Positions 52,793-61,738 of a stretch of 64,000 bases of DNA are shown here, piece by piece. The notes beneath the pieces are model-generated. The model searched no databases. It was not told the DNA's origin and saw only the letters and a list, made by a program, of their open reading frames with translations. Position numbers and translations under genes: made by a program. Position 1 is the first letter of the stretch; each line of letters starts with the position of its first letter. The DNA lies in NCBI GenBank assembly GCA_011523545.1, contig WTGN01000077.1:1-64000 (forward strand). Reading direction: 5' to 3'. The DNA is from Chloroflexota bacterium. GTDB lineage: Bacteria > Chloroflexota > Anaerolineae > Aggregatilineales > Phototrophicaceae.

Positions 52793-54922
52793 CTAGGGCC
52801 GATGCCTATTGATCCAATCGCGCGGGTCAATATAATGCTTGACCAACTGGTCATAGTTCATCTTCGGCCAGTTGTAGGGCGCGTTCTCCAGGAGCGTCGT
52901 CGCGCTCAAGTCAAAATGCAGGTGGGGCACGTAGCGACCGAAGGCATCGCTGATTTCGCAGATTCGCTGCCCGCGGGCCACACGCTCGCCGACTGACACG
53001 CGCATATTCTGCACATGGGCGTAACGGCTGTAAATCACCTGCCCCGACGGCTCATAAAGCGGATCGTGGCGAATCACCACCAGATTGCCCCAGACGCCCA
53101 GCCTGGCTGCAAAGGTCACGACTCCGCTGGCGCAGGCGTAACAAGCCATTCCTTTGTCTTCATAGGGCCTGCCGAAATTTAAATCCGCGCCCGTGTGGTA
53201 AGCCTGCATCGGCGTACCGATAAAATACAGTTTGCCGAATGGCGAGGCATCCAGCCAGCCCTTTGGCCAGACTCTTTCGCCCGCGCGCTGCTCACTGGTG
53301 CCGACCGGCGAATCGTAGCCATCGGCCACATAGACGCCGTTGACTATAGTCGGGCGCGGTCCTCTTGCTGGATCGGGCGCCGGCCGGTAGCCGGGCGGGG
53401 TCGTGACGATGCGGCGGAAGCGGACCGCGTCAAAGGCGATCTCTTTGTCGGTTTCGCCGGTGACGTCGTTGAGGAAAACGCGGCCGGCATTCTCCATGTT
53501 CCGGTCCAAATCAAAGATGCCAAGCGCCACCCAGGTGTTGCGGTTTCTGTGCTGGTTGATATCCAGCACCACCTCGGTCGTTGTGCCGACAATGCCGTGG
53601 ACCTTGTAGCGGGCGCGCGTTGTTGTTGCGCTGCGATTGGGGATGAAGACTGAAATCTCGTAGAGACCATTCTGCGGCAGCTCATCGCGCCATTCGGCCC
53701 AGACTTTGCTCGTCCGCTCTTCGGTTGACGTGAATAGATAATCCCAACCCCAGGTGTTTTGCCGGGCGCTGAATTCGGGCTTGCCGGTGTATGTCCCGCT
53801 GCGGAAGCCGGATTTTGTCGGCAAAATAACCACCTCGTCGGTGAAGTTCTGCTGGATGTCCGATTCTTCGTCGGCTGGCGATGTCGTCAATTCGATCGCC
53901 TTGTTGACACCGGCCCATTGCGCGATTACGCCATGCCGCCACCAGCTCAAGCCCTTGGCGCCATGCACCTGCACCGACAGGGTATGCGCCTCGGTCTGCT
54001 CTGTCGCCGGCGCATTGCCTTGCAAGACGGGAATGATCGGCTTGTTGAAGCCGCCCCAAACCGTCCAAACTGAAGACAGCGCCTCCTCCGGCGTCACCCT
54101 GAATGTTCTCCAGTAAGTCTGTGGGTGGATGCTGTCAATAAAGGGGCTCCACTCGCCCGGGAAGACGGTGTGATAATGCTGCCGGCGCGGGTCGACGCTC
54201 ATGCCGATGTGGAAACGCGTTCCGAGGCCGCGGCGCAGCTCCAGCATGAAGGGACGGACCGCCTCGGCGCCACCCTGCCAGTAATCGGCGTAAGGCTCGA
54301 TGTCAAGGATGAGCGACTGTACGCCCGGCCGCGAGCAAGCTTCGACGATGATGGCGGCTTCCGCTTGAACATCCAGCCCTTTGGGCACGCACCAGGCGTG
54401 GAACTCGAGACCGGCTGCCGCGCAGGCGCTCACCCACTGGTCGACGCTGTCCGCGCCGCTGATGGACATATCGCTGTTGTCATAGTCGCTCATCCAGTTC
54501 GTGCCATTGGTGATTTTGACCCAGACCTGGCTGACATTTGGCGCATTCGTTTTGAAGTAGCTTAGCAGCTCGCTGGCGTTATTCTGCGGTACAACCGAGC
54601 CCTTCCAGTGCCAAACCGCCACCTTGCCATCATAAGGCGTCGCTTTGTGTGGCGAGGGCTGCGCGCCGATCGCGTGAATGAATTCGACATAACCGGCGTA
54701 GACCCAGCCCTTCAAGCGGCCCTTCTCGATCCAGATCCAATTGCTGGCCGTCCTGGAATCGGGGTAATAGACAACCAGCGCGTTGTCCATGAGATCGCCG
54801 ATGTCGCGGTAATTCAAGCCCGGGCCGCTGCGAATGTTGCTGAGCGCTGATTGCGTATTGGCGACTGCAATCACGCCGCTGCCGGCATCATCAGGCTTCG
54901 GGACGGATGAATTGCTGCTCAC
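52793..54922 (-). CDS. Multidomain SH3/GH-like/golvesin/M23 protein
   Basis: 709 residues. In order: an SH3b-like domain (about 20-80, SALSNIRSGPGLNYRDIGDL), a TIM-barrel-like region that resembles glycoside hydrolases (about 95-345, with LILDIEPYADYW near 207), a golvesin-like beta domain (about 390-520) and an M23 peptidase domain (about 560-700; HTGADLNFG, YSRYAHV, PHLHFDL). The metal ligands of M23 are intact. GTG 54922 with AGAGG fits best; the longer frame to 54976 adds no signal peptide. No export signal is visible, which is odd for a wall-acting enzyme. Confidence 0.75.
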   Translation of the reverse strand: MSSNSSVPKPDDAGSGVIAVANTQSALSNIRSGPGLNYRDIGDLMDNALVVYYPDSRTASNWIWIEKGRLKGWVYAGYVEFIHAIGAQPSPHKATPYDGKVAVWHWKGSVVPQNNASELLSYFKTNAPNVSQVWVKITNGTNWMSDYDNSDMSISGADSVDQWVSACAAAGLEFHAWCVPKGLDVQAEAAIIVEACSRPGVQSLILDIEPYADYWQGGAEAVRPFMLELRRGLGTRFHIGMSVDPRRQHYHTVFPGEWSPFIDSIHPQTYWRTFRVTPEEALSSVWTVWGGFNKPIIPVLQGNAPATEQTEAHTLSVQVHGAKGLSWWRHGVIAQWAGVNKAIELTTSPADEESDIQQNFTDEVVILPTKSGFRSGTYTGKPEFSARQNTWGWDYLFTSTEERTSKVWAEWRDELPQNGLYEISVFIPNRSATTTRARYKVHGIVGTTTEVVLDINQHRNRNTWVALGIFDLDRNMENAGRVFLNDVTGETDKEIAFDAVRFRRIVTTPPGYRPAPDPARGPRPTIVNGVYVADGYDSPVGTSEQRAGERVWPKGWLDASPFGKLYFIGTPMQAYHTGADLNFGRPYEDKGMACYACASGVVTFAARLGVWGNLVVIRHDPLYEPSGQVIYSRYAHVQNMRVSVGERVARGQRICEISDAFGRYVPHLHFDLSATTLLENAPYNWPKMNYDQLVKHYIDPRDWINRHRP

Positions 54923-55023
54923 AGGAGACGCCTCTCGCCGGGCTGTACAAATCGGATAATGGGAGCGCTTTTGCAACTGTCAGTTTACCGCAAAGTCCTG
55001 ACTTGGCAGGCGGATTACGGCGC

Positions 55024-55047
55024 AAAAAAAAGCCGCCCTCGGGCGAC
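55024..55047 (-). terminator. Intrinsic terminator after the M29 aminopeptidase gene
   Basis: On the minus strand a short GC-rich stem (GTCGCC/GGCGGC) with a four-base loop is followed by eight T. It lies 56 bases past the stop of the aminopeptidase gene and ends the tpx-aminopeptidase transcript. Confidence 0.75.
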
Positions 55048-55102
55048 TCCATTCAGACGAGAGATTGTGCGGGCGAGCTGGTAGCCCGCCCAGAGGAATG
55101 CT

Positions 55103-56206
55103 TTAGACGACAAAGGAGCCGTTGCGGTAGAACAGCTCGCCATCGACGTGGATTTCGCTGTCCTCCCGCATATCGCAGATCATGTCCCAATGCACCGCGC
55201 TCTTGTTGCGGCTGCCCGTCTCGGGATAACCCATGCCGACAGCCATGTGGACGGTGCCGCCGATCTTCTCGTCATAGAGGATCATGCCGGTGAAGCGATT
55301 GATGCCGAAGTTTGTGCCGATGGCGAATTCACCGAGGTAGCGGGCGCCGGCGTCGGTGTTCAGCTGTGCCAGCAGCAGGTCTTCGTTCATCTCGGCGGTC
55401 GCGTCGCTCACCGCCCCATCGACGAACTTCAACTCGATTCCGCTCACTGCCCGGCCGCCGACGATCGCCGGGTAGCTGAAGCGCACCCAGCCGTTGACGC
55501 TGTCTTCGACCGGCCCGGTGAAGATCTCGCCGCTTGGCATATTGCGCCTGCCGTCGCTGTTGATGAAGCTGCGGCCGGCAACGCTCAGTTCGAGGTCGAT
55601 ATGCGGCCCGCGCAGCTTGATTTGATTCTTGCCCGCCAGGTAATCCACTTTCTGCTGCTGCATTTCGCTGAGCTTGCGCCACTCGGCCGCTGGATCGTCC
55701 GCATCGCAAAAGCAGGCGCCATAGACAAAATCCTCATATTCTTCCAGGCTCATGTTGGCTTCCTGCGCGCTCGCCTGCGTCGGATACAGCGCGCCCACCC
55801 AACGGAACTCGCCACGGGCCGATCGCTCCAGGCGGGTCTGCAAGATCTCGCTCTGCGCCGCCCGCCAGGCCTGTATCCGGCTCGCGCTGATATTGCTCAT
55901 CGCCCGGGTGTTTTCCGGCGCGCCAACGCGAATGTAGACATCAGCCTCTTCGGTGTAACGCTTCAGGCTCGGGTCAATCCAGTTCATCTGCTCGTCGCTG
56001 GCCCGCCGCAGGAAGGCGCGCTGCATTTGGTCATCCCCGATCATCAAGCTGGGATGACCGCCGGCGTCGATCACCGCTTCGTACACATCGCGCAGAATCG
56101 GCAGTGAACCGCTCTCGCCCAGAATCCCGACCCAATCGCCCGCCTGCACCGCGGTGGAATAATTCACCAGCAACTGAGCCAGCCTGCGCCGTCTACTATC
56201 ACTCAT
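55103..56206 (-). CDS. M29-family aminopeptidase (AmpS/AmpT type)
   Basis: 367 residues. Metal ligands of the M29 family can be seen as Glu in the NMPSGEIFTGP motif, Glu in GNQIKL/ARYLGEFAIGTNFGI, His in GTVHMAVGMGYPETG and SAVHWDMICDM. The N-terminal domain begins RLAQLLVNYSTAVQ. ATG 56206 follows GAGGA. These are cobalt/zinc-dependent, usually intracellular aminopeptidases. Its start lies 27 bases after tpx on the same strand. Confidence 0.93.
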   Translation of the reverse strand: MSDSRRRRLAQLLVNYSTAVQAGDWVGILGESGSLPILRDVYEAVIDAGGHPSLMIGDDQMQRAFLRRASDEQMNWIDPSLKRYTEEADVYIRVGAPENTRAMSNISASRIQAWRAAQSEILQTRLERSARGEFRWVGALYPTQASAQEANMSLEEYEDFVYGACFCDADDPAAEWRKLSEMQQQKVDYLAGKNQIKLRGPHIDLELSVAGRSFINSDGRRNMPSGEIFTGPVEDSVNGWVRFSYPAIVGGRAVSGIELKFVDGAVSDATAEMNEDLLLAQLNTDAGARYLGEFAIGTNFGINRFTGMILYDEKIGGTVHMAVGMGYPETGSRNKSAVHWDMICDMREDSEIHVDGELFYRNGSFVV

Positions 56207-56232
56207 GCTATTCCTCGAATCAATCGGCCGCG

Positions 56233-56739
56233 TCAAGCCAGTTCTTTCGCTTTAGCCAGCGCCGCGTCGAAATCGACTTCATCGCCGATGACCGGCACGT
56301 ATTCCACATGACGCAAGACATTGTCGCGGTCGAGCACAAATACCGCCCGCTGGCAAATCCGCCAATCGGTGTCATGCACGCCGTAGTCGTCGGCGAAGGC
56401 CATATCGCGTTGTGTGGAAAGCGTATCCGTATTCTCGATGCCTTCGCTGCCACAGAAGCGGCCCAAGGCGAAGGGCATATCCGCGCTTACCGTCAGCACG
56501 ACGGTCGCATCCAGCCCGGCGGCTTCGGCATTAAAGCGGCGCGTCTGATCGGAGCAGACGCCTGTGTCTATCGACGGGATCACGCTGATGATCTTGACCT
56601 TGCCGGCGTAATCAGCCAGCGACCGGCCGCTCAAGTCGTTAGCGATCAAATTGAAATCGGGCGCCGCCGCCCCGACCGCCAACATCTCCTTTTGGATATT
56701 GTGTTCGCTGTCGCCAACCATCATTCCTTTGCGCGCCAT
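56233..56739 (-). CDS. tpx: Thiol peroxidase (Tpx)
   Basis: Atypical 2-Cys peroxiredoxin that reduces peroxides with thioredoxin. Peroxidatic Cys in PSIDTGVCSDQTRRF and resolving Cys in GRFCGSEGIEN are both present. 168 residues from ATG 56739, which has an AAGGAGG site; the frame is open ten codons earlier. Driven by a strong promoter and followed by the aminopeptidase gene. Confidence 0.95.
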   Translation of the reverse strand: MARKGMMVGDSEHNIQKEMLAVGAAAPDFNLIANDLSGRSLADYAGKVKIISVIPSIDTGVCSDQTRRFNAEAAGLDATVVLTVSADMPFALGRFCGSEGIENTDTLSTQRDMAFADDYGVHDTDWRICQRAVFVLDRDNVLRHVEYVPVIGDEVDFDAALAKAKELA

Positions 56740-56785
56740 TTCGCCGCCTCCTTCACTTCTCAACATCAAAATCGATTATCATAAG

Positions 56786-56813
56786 ATTATAGGCGCATCA
56801 CATTGACTATCAA
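56786..56813 (-). promoter_or_regulatory. Promoter of tpx
   Basis: On the minus strand: -35 TTGATA (56813-56808), 16-base spacer, perfect -10 TATAAT (56791-56786). Confidence 0.7.
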
Positions 56814-56862
56814 GATGTTAAACTGAAGTCAAATTGACCGAAGTCGAAAGGAGAGAAGTCCG

Positions 56863-57498
56863 ATGTGGCGCAAGCTAATCATCATCGCCGTCATCGTCGC
56901 GATTGTGGCCGTGGCATTGGCGGTTACGCGACCCTGGCTGTACTTTGTCAACCGTGAAGTCAACGAGGCATTCCCGGGATTGACAGATGCCCAGCGGGAA
57001 GCGGTCGCCAATATGCCGGAAGACGAGAAACAAGCATTGATCGACATGGCGATGCAAACCCGCAAAATGATGGAAGACACTGCCATCGCGCAGATCGGCG
57101 ACGACCAGGTCGTGCCGCAAGCCGAACAGGCGATGCCGCCCGATATGCCCGACGAACCCACCGCGCTTGTCATGGGTTCCTTCATCGAAATCGACCCGAT
57201 CCACAGCGCTGAGGGCAGCGCAACTATCTACCAACTGCCAGATGGAAGCCGCGTCTTGCGCTTTGAGGATTTCCGCTCGAAGAATGGGCCGGACTTGCAC
57301 GTCTACCTGTCCACCGAAGCGCCGACCAGCACATTCGCCGGGCTAGGCGCTGACGAGATCCATCTGGGCGCGCTGAAAGGCAATGTCGGCAATCAGAACT
57401 ACGATGTGCCGGCTGATATCGACCTGAGCCGGTATCGCAGCGTCGTGATCTATTGCGTGCCCTTCCGCGTCGTCTTCAGCACGGCCGAATTCAGCTAA
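56863..57498 (+). CDS. Membrane-anchored DM13-domain protein
   Basis: 211 residues. N-terminal transmembrane anchor (about 5-24), a linker helix and a C-terminal DM13 domain (about 105-211): GSATIYQLPDGSRVLRFEDF, NGPDLHVYLS, LGALKGNVGNQNYDVP and the conserved Cys in VVIYCVPFRVVFS. DM13 proteins are thought to act in extracytoplasmic redox reactions. Start at 56863 follows AAAGGAGA. Divergent from tpx, so both may belong to an oxidative response (inference). Confidence 0.83.
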   Translation: MWRKLIIIAVIVAIVAVALAVTRPWLYFVNREVNEAFPGLTDAQREAVANMPEDEKQALIDMAMQTRKMMEDTAIAQIGDDQVVPQAEQAMPPDMPDEPTALVMGSFIEIDPIHSAEGSATIYQLPDGSRVLRFEDFRSKNGPDLHVYLSTEAPTSTFAGLGADEIHLGALKGNVGNQNYDVPADIDLSRYRSVVIYCVPFRVVFSTAEFS

Positions 57499-57510
57499 GG
57501 CGGCGAGCGT

Positions 57511-59112
57511 CTAGTCGAAATCGCGGAAGCGCCACTGGCCGCCGACCATCGTCGCCAAGACCTTGAGCTCGAGGATTTCCTCGGGCTCACTGTCGGCAAT
57601 GTCGCGGTCAAGCACGATCAAATCTGCGAGGAAACCCTCGTCCAGCTTGCCCAGCCGGTCTTCCATGCCCGCGGCATAAGCCGGACCCTGGGTGAAACCA
57701 AGCAGGGACTCGTGCAGCGACAGCTTCGCCTCCGGATGCCAGCCGCCAGCGGGCTGCCCGTTGCGCTCGCGGGTGACGGCGGCGTGGATGCCGAGGAAAG
57801 GATCAAGCGGCTCCACCGGGGCATCGGAGCCAAATGCCAGGCGCGCGCCATGATTTAGCTGCATGCGCGGATTGTAGGCGTAGGCGGTGCGCTCGCCCCA
57901 ATAGCGATCGGCCGCTCCCATATCGGATGTGGCGTGGATCGGCTGCATGGATGCGATCATATCAAGCGCCGCCAGCCGGCCGACGTCGCTGGGATGAATA
58001 ATCTGAACATGCTCGATGCGATGCCGCCGATCGGCGGTGGGCTCGCCTCTGCTGGCTTCTTCGCGGCGCACGCTTTCGAAGACATCAAGGGCGTCATGAA
58101 CGGCTTTATCGCCAATGGCGTGGATGCTTGACGGCAAGCCAAATGCGCTGGCGCGGCTGACGTATTCCACCATTTCTTCTTTATCGACCACCGCCATGCC
58201 AAAGTTGTCCGGTTCGCCCTGGTATGGCGCGAACATCAGCGCGGTCTTCGGCCCCAGGGCGCCGTCAGCAAAGAGCTTGAGCGCGCCAATGCGAATCCAG
58301 TCATCGCCGAATCCGCCGCGTATGCCCGAATCGACCGCGGCATCCAGCCACTGCTGATTGATCTGCTTCAGGACGCGCAGCGAGAGCTCGCCTCGCTCGC
58401 GCAGGATTTGCAGCGCGGCCAGGCATGACGGCTCGTCAAAGTCATGGATCATGGTGATGCCGCAGCGCAGCGCCTGATCTTGCGCTTCGGCCATCATGTC
58501 CGCCAGCTGCTCCCCGGTCGGTTTCGGTATCATGTCGCTGACCAAGTCCATCGCTGTCTCGAGCAAGATGCCGGTGGCGGCGCCTTCCGTATCGCGCAAG
58601 ATATGACCGCCTTCGGGGTCCGCCGTGCTCTCGCTGATGCCGGCCCGCTCTAATGCCAGCGAATTGACCCAGGCGGCGTGCCCGCTCTTGGCACTCAAAT
58701 ATACGGGATTCTGCGGCGCGACTGCGTCAAGGTCGCCCCGGGTCGGGAAGGCGCGGCCAGGCCAAGGCTCCTGCGCCCAGCCCTGCCCGGTCACCCAGTC
58801 GCCGGCGGGCGTCTCCTTGACGCGCTCTCTTACCCGCTCCAGCGCCAGCGCTTTGTCCGGCAGCTCAAAGACATCAACCGAGCGCAGCGCCCGCGCTTGA
58901 CCCTCCCAATGCAGGTGGGCGTCCGTCAAGCCGGGCAAGACGGTCTTGCCGTCAAGATTGACGAGGGCTGTATCGGCGCCAGCCAGCCGCTGGATTTCCG
59001 CGTTCCCGCCCAGCGCCACCACGCGGCCATAACTGATGGCCAGCGCTTGCGCTCGTGGCCGCCGCTGGTCCAGCGTGATGATATTGCCGTTGAAAAGCAC
59101 TGCCTGAATCAT
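57511..59112 (-). CDS. Amidohydrolase family 3 protein (YtcJ-like)
   Basis: 533 residues. Metal-binding motif GLTDAHLHWEG (HxH near residue 65), AKSGHAAWVN, RIEHVQIIHPSD and the catalytic Asp in LAFGSDAPVEPLDPF fit the YtcJ-like amidohydrolases. Substrate unknown. It follows the PfkB gene by three bases and is convergent with the DM13 gene. Confidence 0.9.
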   Translation of the reverse strand: MIQAVLFNGNIITLDQRRPRAQALAISYGRVVALGGNAEIQRLAGADTALVNLDGKTVLPGLTDAHLHWEGQARALRSVDVFELPDKALALERVRERVKETPAGDWVTGQGWAQEPWPGRAFPTRGDLDAVAPQNPVYLSAKSGHAAWVNSLALERAGISESTADPEGGHILRDTEGAATGILLETAMDLVSDMIPKPTGEQLADMMAEAQDQALRCGITMIHDFDEPSCLAALQILRERGELSLRVLKQINQQWLDAAVDSGIRGGFGDDWIRIGALKLFADGALGPKTALMFAPYQGEPDNFGMAVVDKEEMVEYVSRASAFGLPSSIHAIGDKAVHDALDVFESVRREEASRGEPTADRRHRIEHVQIIHPSDVGRLAALDMIASMQPIHATSDMGAADRYWGERTAYAYNPRMQLNHGARLAFGSDAPVEPLDPFLGIHAAVTRERNGQPAGGWHPEAKLSLHESLLGFTQGPAYAAGMEDRLGKLDEGFLADLIVLDRDIADSEPEEILELKVLATMVGGQWRFRDFD

Positions 59113-59115
59113 TGG

Positions 59116-59985
59116 CTAACCCTCTTTCACCATGCGAAGTTCCTGGGCGATTTCATTAGCTGTGGGCGCGCTGGCCAGCCCGCTTCTTGTCACCGAATAA
59201 GCGGCCAGGCGCCCAGCCAACCGCAGCCCGCGCGTCATGTCGCCATTCACAGCCGACAGCGAACCCAAAAGCGAGGCCGCGAAGACATCGCCGGCGCCGG
59301 TCAAATCGCGCGCTTCAACCGCGATGCTCTCGTAGGTCATCGCGCCGCCATCGTGATAATAGGTTCCGCCCGCGCGCCCGTTGGTCACCACCAGATGCCG
59401 GCAAACGCGCCGAATCTCCTCGGTCAATTGTGGAAACTGCTGTGCATCTTCTTCGCTGTAGACAACGATGTCGATCAGCCGCAAGGCGTCTTCATCGAAC
59501 CAGCGGCGGAACTTCACCAGACCGTCAGCGCCCCAGCGCCGCATCAATCCCTGCGGAGTCAGCATGATGGTGGCATTTGGGAAGCCGTGCGCCAGTTCCA
59601 GCGGATCGAGCTCGGCCGCCAATGGACCCAGATGAACATAGCGCACAGCGGTCCATTGCGCTGGCACATCGCGCAAGCGAAGCGGGCTGGCCGTCGCGCG
59701 CACGTACTGCCGACGGCCGGCGTCGCTGTAGACATTTTCGTAGGTCAGAGATTGCTCGCTCGGCACTACCACAGGGCGGCCATAAGACCGCAGGCCTGCG
59801 AGCAGCGGTTCATCGGGGGCGGCGCTGGTTAATATGCCAACGCGATGACCGAAGGCGGCGTAGGTCGGCGCGGCATAGGCCACCGTCCCCCCCAGCATCC
59901 GCCCGCCGGGCACCAGGTCAACCGTCATGTGACCGATGAGAAGAATGTCGATGTTTGTGGTCAATGAAGCGTCTCGTCGGGTCAT
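59116..59985 (-). CDS. PfkB-family sugar/nucleoside kinase
   Basis: 289 residues. The C-terminal PfkB signature DLTGAGDVFAASLL contains the catalytic Asp and anion hole; the N-terminal substrate region is LGGTVAYAAPTYAAFG. The N-terminus is shorter than in ribokinases. The phosphorylated substrate is not known. Probable operon with the downstream amidohydrolase gene. Confidence 0.88.
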   Translation of the reverse strand: MTRRDASLTTNIDILLIGHMTVDLVPGGRMLGGTVAYAAPTYAAFGHRVGILTSAAPDEPLLAGLRSYGRPVVVPSEQSLTYENVYSDAGRRQYVRATASPLRLRDVPAQWTAVRYVHLGPLAAELDPLELAHGFPNATIMLTPQGLMRRWGADGLVKFRRWFDEDALRLIDIVVYSEEDAQQFPQLTEEIRRVCRHLVVTNGRAGGTYYHDGGAMTYESIAVEARDLTGAGDVFAASLLGSLSAVNGDMTRGLRLAGRLAAYSVTRSGLASAPTANEIAQELRMVKEG

Positions 59986-60040
59986 GCTGGCGCGCCGCCG
60001 CCCACAGTGCTTTGCCGCTATGGGGGGCCGGAAGCGGCGC

Positions 60041-60781
60041 TTATTTGGGCACGATGGTCACTTTGCGCGTCCGCCCTTCCCCCACGCTGCGGGTCGAGAC
60101 GTCATGCCGGCCGCGAAGCGTCAGATGGATGATGCGGCGTTCGTTGGCGTGCATAGGCTCCAGCGTGATCGTGCGCCCCTGCTGCACCGCCTGCTTGGCC
60201 ATGCGCTGCGCCAATCCGCGCAAGCGATTGGATCGGCTCGTTTTGTAGCCGGCCACGTCCACGCTGATGTTGGCGCGCCGCTCCAGCCGCCGGCTGCATA
60301 TCAAGCGCACAATGTGCTGCAAGCAGGACAGCGTTTCGCCGCGGCGCCCAATCAGTCGATTGATGCGTTTGCCCGTCACATTCAGCATCCAGTGCGGCTC
60401 TTCGCCCTCGTCGTCATCATCGGTCAGATGCACATTGACTTGAGCGTCAAGCCCCATCTTCTCCAAGAGCTCCGTAAGCACTTGCCGCCCGACGGCGGCG
60501 TCATCGTCGAGCTCGTCTTCAGGCACGGCCGGCAGCGCAACAGCATCGCGCCGGTCACGCTCCTCGGGCGCTTCCACTTGCGGCTCTTCGCGTTCGTCGG
60601 CTTTGCGCCGCCCAATCAATACGATGCGAACCCGCGCCTCGCGCGCGCCAAAGCCAAATAAACCGGTGTTCGGCTCTTCAAGCACTTCAATCATTACATC
60701 AGCGGGCTTGGCGTTGAGTTCCGTCAAACCTTTACTGATCGCCGCATCGACAGAATTGGCGGTTACTTCGATCATTTCCAT
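60041..60781 (-). CDS. khpB: RNA-binding protein Jag/KhpB
   Basis: 246 residues: Jag_N domain (1-50, SVDAAISKGLTELNAKP and GLFGFGAREARVRI), an acidic linker, a KH domain (about 125-175; RINRLIGRRGETLSCLQH) and an R3H domain (about 180-245; MHANERRIIHLTLRG). KhpB binds many RNAs and affects cell elongation in other bacteria. Follows yidC in the classical order. Confidence 0.94.
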   Translation of the reverse strand: MEMIEVTANSVDAAISKGLTELNAKPADVMIEVLEEPNTGLFGFGAREARVRIVLIGRRKADEREEPQVEAPEERDRRDAVALPAVPEDELDDDAAVGRQVLTELLEKMGLDAQVNVHLTDDDDEGEEPHWMLNVTGKRINRLIGRRGETLSCLQHIVRLICSRRLERRANISVDVAGYKTSRSNRLRGLAQRMAKQAVQQGRTITLEPMHANERRIIHLTLRGRHDVSTRSVGEGRTRKVTIVPK

Positions 60782-60821
60782 AGTTCAGGTCCTTTGTCGG
60801 TGATGCAAGCGCGGCAACTGG

Positions 60822-61715
60822 TTACTTCTTCCGCGGCTTCTTCTTTCTGCGTTTACGCGGCTTTTTGACCGGTTCATCGGGCTCGAGAACGATCTCAACC
60901 GGCGCTTCTTCAACTTGCTTCTTTCGAAAGAGCTTGTCCAATACATTGCGGCCTTGCGGGCTGTATTGAATGATGCCGATCAAATTGGACGCGACAAAGT
61001 AAACCGACAAGCCGACCGAAAAGGACAAGGAGAAAAAGCCGAACATGATGGGCATGATGGTGGTCATGCTTTTCATCATTTGCGCCTGGCCGCCGGCCGG
61101 TTTGTCGTCCTCATCGTCGTCCTTCTTGGCTGCCTTCTGCCCCGTCGTCGCCATGGTGAGCTTCTGCTGAGCCCAGGTCGTCACCAAGACTAGGAGCGGC
61201 AGAATCAGCGAATAATGGGGGTTCTCTGTTGGCGCCAGCGTCAAATCCAGCTCGGGCAACAGCCCAGCCAGCTGCGGGATCGGCGTCCACATCCGCTGCA
61301 GCGGGATCAGCGAGTCCAACCCCGGGATCAGCAAGCGCTCTGACAGATCGACCAGTTGGAAGGGCGTAGCCGCCAAGGCAAAAAAGATCGCCTGGTAGAG
61401 ACCAATCAAAATCGGAAACTGAATCACCATCGGGAAGCAGCCGCCGACCGGATTGACCTTGTTCTCCTTGTAGAGCTTCATCTGCGCTTGCGAGAGCTTT
61501 TCTTTGTCGTTCTTGTACTTCTCCTGCAACTTTTTCAGCTGCGGTTGGACCTGCTGCATCTTGCGCGAGGATTCTTGCTGCTTCGCCAAAAGGGGATAAG
61601 TCAGGAAACGGATGATGACTGTCAATACAACGATCGCCAGGACGATATCCTGGTTCAAGGCGGCATACAACCAGGCCAGGATCGTCACAAACGGATTGAG
61701 GATTAAGTCCCACAT
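60822..61715 (-). CDS. yidC: Membrane protein insertase YidC
   Basis: 297 residues. Inserts and folds membrane proteins with or without Sec. Short Gram-positive-type form with five helices and no large periplasmic domain. The conserved cytoplasmic region LLAKQQESSRKMQQVQPQLK, the GGCFPMVIQFPILIGLYQ helix and a basic tail (KKPRKRRKKKPRKK) are visible. The BamB-like lipoprotein gene is 23 bases upstream. Confidence 0.95.
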   Translation of the reverse strand: MWDLILNPFVTILAWLYAALNQDIVLAIVVLTVIIRFLTYPLLAKQQESSRKMQQVQPQLKKLQEKYKNDKEKLSQAQMKLYKENKVNPVGGCFPMVIQFPILIGLYQAIFFALAATPFQLVDLSERLLIPGLDSLIPLQRMWTPIPQLAGLLPELDLTLAPTENPHYSLILPLLVLVTTWAQQKLTMATTGQKAAKKDDDEDDKPAGGQAQMMKSMTTIMPIMFGFFSLSFSVGLSVYFVASNLIGIIQYSPQGRNVLDKLFRKKQVEEAPVEIVLEPDEPVKKPRKRRKKKPRKK

Positions 61716-61738
61716 TCGGTCATGCCCCCGTCGATGGA

